DNA of 7,773 nt from Terriglobia bacterium (GTDB taxonomy: Bacteria; Acidobacteriota; Terriglobia; UBA7540): the NCBI GenBank assembly GCA_022866195.1, contig JALHUF010000541.1, positions 1-7,773 on the forward strand, in the 5' to 3' direction. The notes beneath the pieces are model-generated. The model worked only from the letters and a program-made list of their open reading frames with translations, did no database searches and had not been told where the DNA came from. Both the position numbers and the translations under genes were made by a program. Shown here one piece after another: positions 5,371-7,773 of the stretch; positions within the stretch are counted from its first letter, which is position 1, and every line of letters begins with the position of its first letter.

Positions 5371-6243
5371 ATGTTGGGCCAGTTCGCGGGAAGGCAAAAG
5401 AGACCTCGACTCGGAGTGTCACGGCCGCTGTCTGTTCGCCTACTGCCTGCTGCTTTCTGCCTACTGCTTTCTGCCTACGGCCTTCCGCTTGCTGCCTTCT
5501 GCCTTCCCCGCCCTACCCTGGCGAGCGGACAATCCGCCAGCCAGAATCCCCCGGCGCCGCCTTCGCGGACTGACCCCAAAGCCCAGGAACTTCTCGACCA
5601 GGCTGTCCAGGCGCTCGGCGGGCCTGCCTTTGTCGCGGCCAAGAGCCTGACCGCACGTGGCCGTGTATTCGCCATTGCCGATGGAGCTACTACGGGCTTT
5701 GCTCCTTTTGAGAGCACCGTGGAGTACCCTGAGAGGCGGCGGTTCTCCTACGGGAAAGACAAGCCGGTCATCCTGGTCAACGACGGCGAGCGCGGGTGGC
5801 AATTGGATCGCTACGGGATGATCCGGCAGCCACCCGAGCAGATCCGTCGCTGGCGCCTGGCCAACCGCTACTCGCTGGAAAACTTGTTGCGGCGCGTCAT
5901 TCATGAGCCTGGGGTGCTCATCCAGGATGGCGGGGCGGATTTCGTGGACGACCTTGCCGTCCGCGTTGTGGACCTCATCGACGCGCGGCGGATTCGACTG
6001 AAGCTGTATCTCCACAAGGTCACCTTCCTCCCGGTGCGCATCAGTTATCGCATCCAGAATCCGGAGACGCGGGAATGGGAGGAGTACGCAGAAGTGTACG
6101 GCGATTACCAAAACGTTCAGGGAATCAAGACGCCCATGCACATCACCCGCTTCCTGAACGGCGAGCGCTTTTCTGAAGTCTTCCGCAGGGCGGCCGAGTA
6201 CAATGCGGATTACCCGTCCAACTATTTCACGCCGGTGCGCTGA
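5371..6243 (+). CDS. Exported protein of unknown function, possible LolA-like fold
   Basis: I do not recognise a named function. The frame is open from 5260 (GTG), with possible starts at 5308, 5344 and 5371 (ATG) and 5416 (GTG). I give 5371 (291 codons including stop) because 5260 lies inside a repeat array; 5416 gives the most compact signal peptide. A basic stretch is followed by a hydrophobic core (L-L-P-A-A-F-C ... L-P-L-A-A-F-C) and a plausible signal peptidase I site after T-L-A, then a Pro-rich linker, so the mature protein is probably periplasmic. The mature part (about 240 residues) opens with a helix (A-Q-E-L-L-D-Q-A-V-Q-A-L-G-G) and continues as alternating strands rich in aromatic and charged residues, including a K-P-V-I-L-V-N-D-G-E-R-G-W-Q segment. 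That pattern recalls LolA/LppX-type lipoprotein-binding folds (inference). No lipobox is present. The hydrophobic core is encoded by a heptamer repeat array. It ends 39 nt before hslV. Confidence 0.75.
   Translation: MLGQFAGRQKRPRLGVSRPLSVRLLPAAFCLLLSAYGLPLAAFCLPRPTLASGQSASQNPPAPPSRTDPKAQELLDQAVQALGGPAFVAAKSLTARGRVFAIADGATTGFAPFESTVEYPERRRFSYGKDKPVILVNDGERGWQLDRYGMIRQPPEQIRRWRLANRYSLENLLRRVIHEPGVLIQDGGADFVDDLAVRVVDLIDARRIRLKLYLHKVTFLPVRISYRIQNPETREWEEYAEVYGDYQNVQGIKTPMHITRFLNGERFSEVFRRAAEYNADYPSNYFTPVR
5437..5506 (-). repeat. Heptamer tandem array, right arm (10 units, inverted, inside the coding frame)
   Basis: Ten contiguous 7-bp units on the plus strand: CGCCTAC, TGCCTGC, TGCTTTC, TGCCTAC, TGCTTTC, TGCCTAC, GGCCTTC, CGCTTGC, TGCCTTC, TGCCTTC. 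The consensus is TGCCTWC (GWAGGCA on the minus strand). The orientation is opposite to 5221-5276, with 160 nt between the arms. Unlike the other arrays it lies within a gene and encodes the signal-peptide core as 7-residue repeats. Confidence 0.85.
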
Positions 6244-6256
6244 GGGCGGGTTCATC

Positions 6257-6265
6257 TGTTATAAT
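6257..6265 (+). promoter_or_regulatory. Extended -10 promoter for hslVU
   Basis: TGTTATAAT is a perfect TGn plus TATAAT extended -10 element. No good -35 hexamer is seen at the usual distance, which is typical of extended -10 promoters. Transcription would start near 6271-6273, leaving a leader of roughly 10-12 nt before the ATG at 6283. Nothing resembling a CIRCE operator or heat-shock sigma-32 promoter is visible nearby. Confidence 0.65.
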
Positions 6266-6273
6266 CTGCAATT

Positions 6274-6279
6274 GGAGAG
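6274..6279 (+). promoter_or_regulatory. Ribosome binding site of hslV
   Basis: GGAGAG lies three bases upstream of the hslV ATG at 6283 (spacer AAC; about five bases if GGAG is taken as the core). It is the clearest Shine-Dalgarno in the window, and it fixes the start. Confidence 0.65.
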
Positions 6280-6282
6280 AAC

Positions 6283-6840
6283 ATGAGCAAGACGCCGGAA
6301 TTTCACGGCACCACAATTCTGTGTGTGCGCCGGGGCAACGCGCTGGCCATGGCCAGTGATGGCCAAGTGACGATGGGCGAGAGTGTGGTCAAGCAGAAGG
6401 CACGCAAACTCCGCCGGTGTTTCAACGACAGGGTGTTGGCAGGCTTCGCCGGGAGCACGGCCGATGCCATGTCCCTCTTCGACCGTTTCGAGAAGAAGCT
6501 GGAGGAGTATCACGGCAACCTGAGCCGCGCCGTGGTGGAGCTGGCGAAGGACTGGCGGACCGACCGGGCCCTGCGCCACCTGGAGGCGCTGCTGCTGGTG
6601 GCGGACGATAAGAGCACCTTCCTGGTCAGCGGTACCGGCGACGTGATTGAGCCCGATGACGGCATCGTGGCTATCGGTTCCGGAGGGTCGTATGCCCTGG
6701 CTGCGGCGCGCGCCCTAGCCAAGCACACGCAACTGAGCGCCCGCGAGATCGTTCAGGAAGCCCTGCTGCAGGCCGGACAGATCTGCATCTATACCAACGA
6801 CCAGATCTGCATCGAGGAACTCCAGGCCAACCTTCGCTAA
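6283..6840 (+). CDS. hslV: ATP-dependent protease HslVU, peptidase subunit HslV (ClpQ)
   Basis: The proteasome-like peptidase that forms a double hexameric ring and degrades proteins unfolded by HslU. The 185-residue precursor has a nine-residue propeptide (M-S-K-T-P-E-F-H-G), so self-processing would expose Thr10 as the catalytic N-terminal threonine of T-T-I-L. With Thr10 as mature residue 1, the expected active-site residues fall in register: Asp26 (mature 17), Lys42 (mature 33) and Ser133 in the I-G-S-G-G segment (mature 124). The C-terminal I-C-I-Y-T-N ... I-E-E-L segment is the family ending. The peptidase therefore looks functional. It is followed by hslU after 15 nt, the standard operon. 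The start is supported by GGAGAG and by a strong extended -10 element just upstream, suggesting the pair is transcribed independently of the genes before it. Confidence 0.97.
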   Translation: MSKTPEFHGTTILCVRRGNALAMASDGQVTMGESVVKQKARKLRRCFNDRVLAGFAGSTADAMSLFDRFEKKLEEYHGNLSRAVVELAKDWRTDRALRHLEALLLVADDKSTFLVSGTGDVIEPDDGIVAIGSGGSYALAAARALAKHTQLSAREIVQEALLQAGQICIYTNDQICIEELQANLR

Positions 6841-6855
6841 GAATCGGAATCGCGT

Positions 6856-7773
6856 ATGGTTTTTTATCTGCCCGAGAGTATTGAGACGGTTGCCGGGTTC
6901 GATGACCTGACCCCGCGCCAGATCGTGGCCGAACTGGACAAGCACGTGGTCAGCCAGGCGGAGGCCAAGCGCTCCGTGGCCGTGGCCTTGCGCAACCGCA
7001 TCCGCCGGCAGAAGCTGACGCCCGAGCTGGCGGAAGAAATCCTGCCCAAGAACATCATCATGATTGGGCCCACCGGCGTGGGCAAAACGGAAATCGCGCG
7101 GCGGCTGGCCCGCCTGGCTAATTCCCCTTTCCTCAAGGTGGAAGCTTCCCGGTTCACCGAAGTGGGCTACGTGGGCCGGGATGTGGAGTCCATGATCCGC
7201 GACCTGGTGGAAATTGCCATCGACATGGTGCGCGAAGAGAAACTGGACGAGGTGGAGGAGAAAGCCGAGCAGAACGCCGAAGAGCGCTTGTTGGACCTCC
7301 TGCTGCCGCCGCCCCCCACCCTGCGTGGCGACAAGCCGCCGGGCGAAGAAGACGAACGCCAGCGCGAGCAGTTCCAGCGCACCCGCGAAAAACTGCGCGC
7401 CCAACTCCGCGAAGGCAAATTAGACGAACGGCAGGTGGAGGTGGACGTTCGCGAACGGGCTTTCCCGGCGTTCGAGATCATCTCCTCGCAGGGCATCGAG
7501 GAGATGGATATCAATATCAAGGACATGCTTCCCGGCCTGTTCGGCCCGCGCAGCAAGAAGCGCCGCATGCGCGTCTCCGAGGCCATGGACTATCTGATCC
7601 AGGAAGAAGAAAACAGGCTGATCGACATGGATCAGGTTACCCGGACCGCGGTGGAACGCACGGAGCAGTCCGGCATCATCTTCGTCGACGAGATCGACAA
7701 TATCGCCTCCAAGGGGTCGTCCCACGGGCCCGACGTGTCGCGCGAGGGGGTCCAGCGGGACATCCTTCCCATC
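6856..7773 (+). CDS. hslU: ATP-dependent protease HslVU, ATPase subunit HslU (ClpY), 5' part
   Basis: An AAA+ unfoldase that binds HslV and feeds it substrates. The 306 visible codons are about two thirds of the usual roughly 440-460 residues; the frame is still open at the window end. Landmarks are the N-terminal [13 protein letters not shown] helix (18-30), Walker A G-P-T-G-V-G-K-T (71-78), the pore loop G-Y-V-G (104-107) and the inserted I domain (roughly 115-240, charged and coiled-coil-like). A four-proline run sits at 151-154, and Walker B I-I-F-V-D-E-I-D at 274-281. The ATG at 6856 is 15 nt after hslV with only a weak GGA upstream. Compared with E. coli HslU, Walker A is 14 residues later, so there is a short N-terminal extension (M-V-F-Y-L-P-E-S). 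Ser33 in V-V-S-Q stands where E. coli has Gly (I-I-G-Q). Sensor and C-terminal HslV-docking regions lie outside the window. Confidence 0.97.
   Translation, partial: MVFYLPESIETVAGFDDLTPRQIVAELDKHVVSQAEAKRSVAVALRNRIRRQKLTPELAEEILPKNIIMIGPTGVGKTEIARRLARLANSPFLKVEASRFTEVGYVGRDVESMIRDLVEIAIDMVREEKLDEVEEKAEQNAEERLLDLLLPPPPTLRGDKPPGEEDERQREQFQRTREKLRAQLREGKLDERQVEVDVRERAFPAFEIISSQGIEEMDINIKDMLPGLFGPRSKKRRMRVSEAMDYLIQEEENRLIDMDQVTRTAVERTEQSGIIFVDEIDNIASKGSSHGPDVSREGVQRDILPI

Noticed and set aside
4322..5506. CRISPR array
   Set aside because: Units are 7-8 bp, directly abutting and degenerate, with no spacers; no cas genes are near.
5455..5508. Lipoprotein signal (lipobox cysteine) in the exported protein
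   Set aside because: The cysteines in the core are preceded by Ala-Phe, not by Ala/Gly/Ser at -1, and they arise from the repeat unit. A T-L-A signal peptidase I site fits better.
5461..6255. Minus-strand ORF (264 codons) opposite the exported protein
   Set aside because: Antisense shadow. The plus frame has a signal peptide, sensible amino-acid composition and co-directional neighbours.
6715..7404. Minus-strand ORF (229 codons) opposite hslV/hslU
   Set aside because: It lies over the HslU ATPase core, whose Walker A, pore loop and Walker B are all in the plus frame.
1..7773. Defence island, prophage or mobile element
   Set aside because: All genes are housekeeping or ordinary metabolic and envelope genes in one orientation. 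No transposase, integrase, toxin-antitoxin or nuclease genes are visible.

Overview
The window is a compact, GC-rich, entirely plus-strand block of bacterial housekeeping genes. It runs from the 3' end of rsfS to the first two thirds of hslU. No RNA genes, insertion sequences, phage genes or CRISPR arrays are visible. The order rsfS-rlmH-(cobO)-accD-folC-plsC-SDR-unknown exported protein-hslV-hslU, the sequence style of the exported protein and the N-terminal form of HslU suggest an uncultivated or soil-type member of Acidobacteriota. That placement rests on recollection of gene order and protein style, not on a search.

Positions 1-1215 hold ribosome-related genes (rsfS end, rlmH) and a corrinoid adenosyltransferase that begins with TTG. 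A perfect 16-bp palindrome sits exactly on the rlmH stop codon. Positions 1223-4316 hold lipid and folate genes: accD (malonyl-CoA production), folC (folate polyglutamylation) and plsC (phosphatidic acid synthesis). folC and plsC overlap by 20 nt. Short spacings suggest co-transcription across rlmH-cobO-accD; folC is set apart by a 123-nt spacer.

Positions 4317-5506 are the least ordinary part. A FabG-like short-chain dehydrogenase is bracketed on both sides by paired, inverted, short-period tandem arrays. Upstream are two five-unit octamer arrays facing each other (4322-4361 and 4395-4434). Downstream are two heptamer arrays facing each other (5221-5276 and 5437-5506). The last heptamer array is read through by the next gene and encodes the hydrophobic core of its signal peptide. 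Because 7 and 3 share no factor, such an array encodes the same hydrophobic heptapeptide (cyclically permuted) in all three frames of that strand.

Positions 5371-6243 (start uncertain) encode an exported protein of unknown function, possibly LolA-like in fold. Positions 6257-7773 are the hslVU ATP-dependent protease operon. It has its own extended -10 promoter and a predicted leader of only about 11 nt. No complete new biological system is evident. The best candidates for something undescribed are the inverted short-period arrays and the capture of one as a signal peptide.
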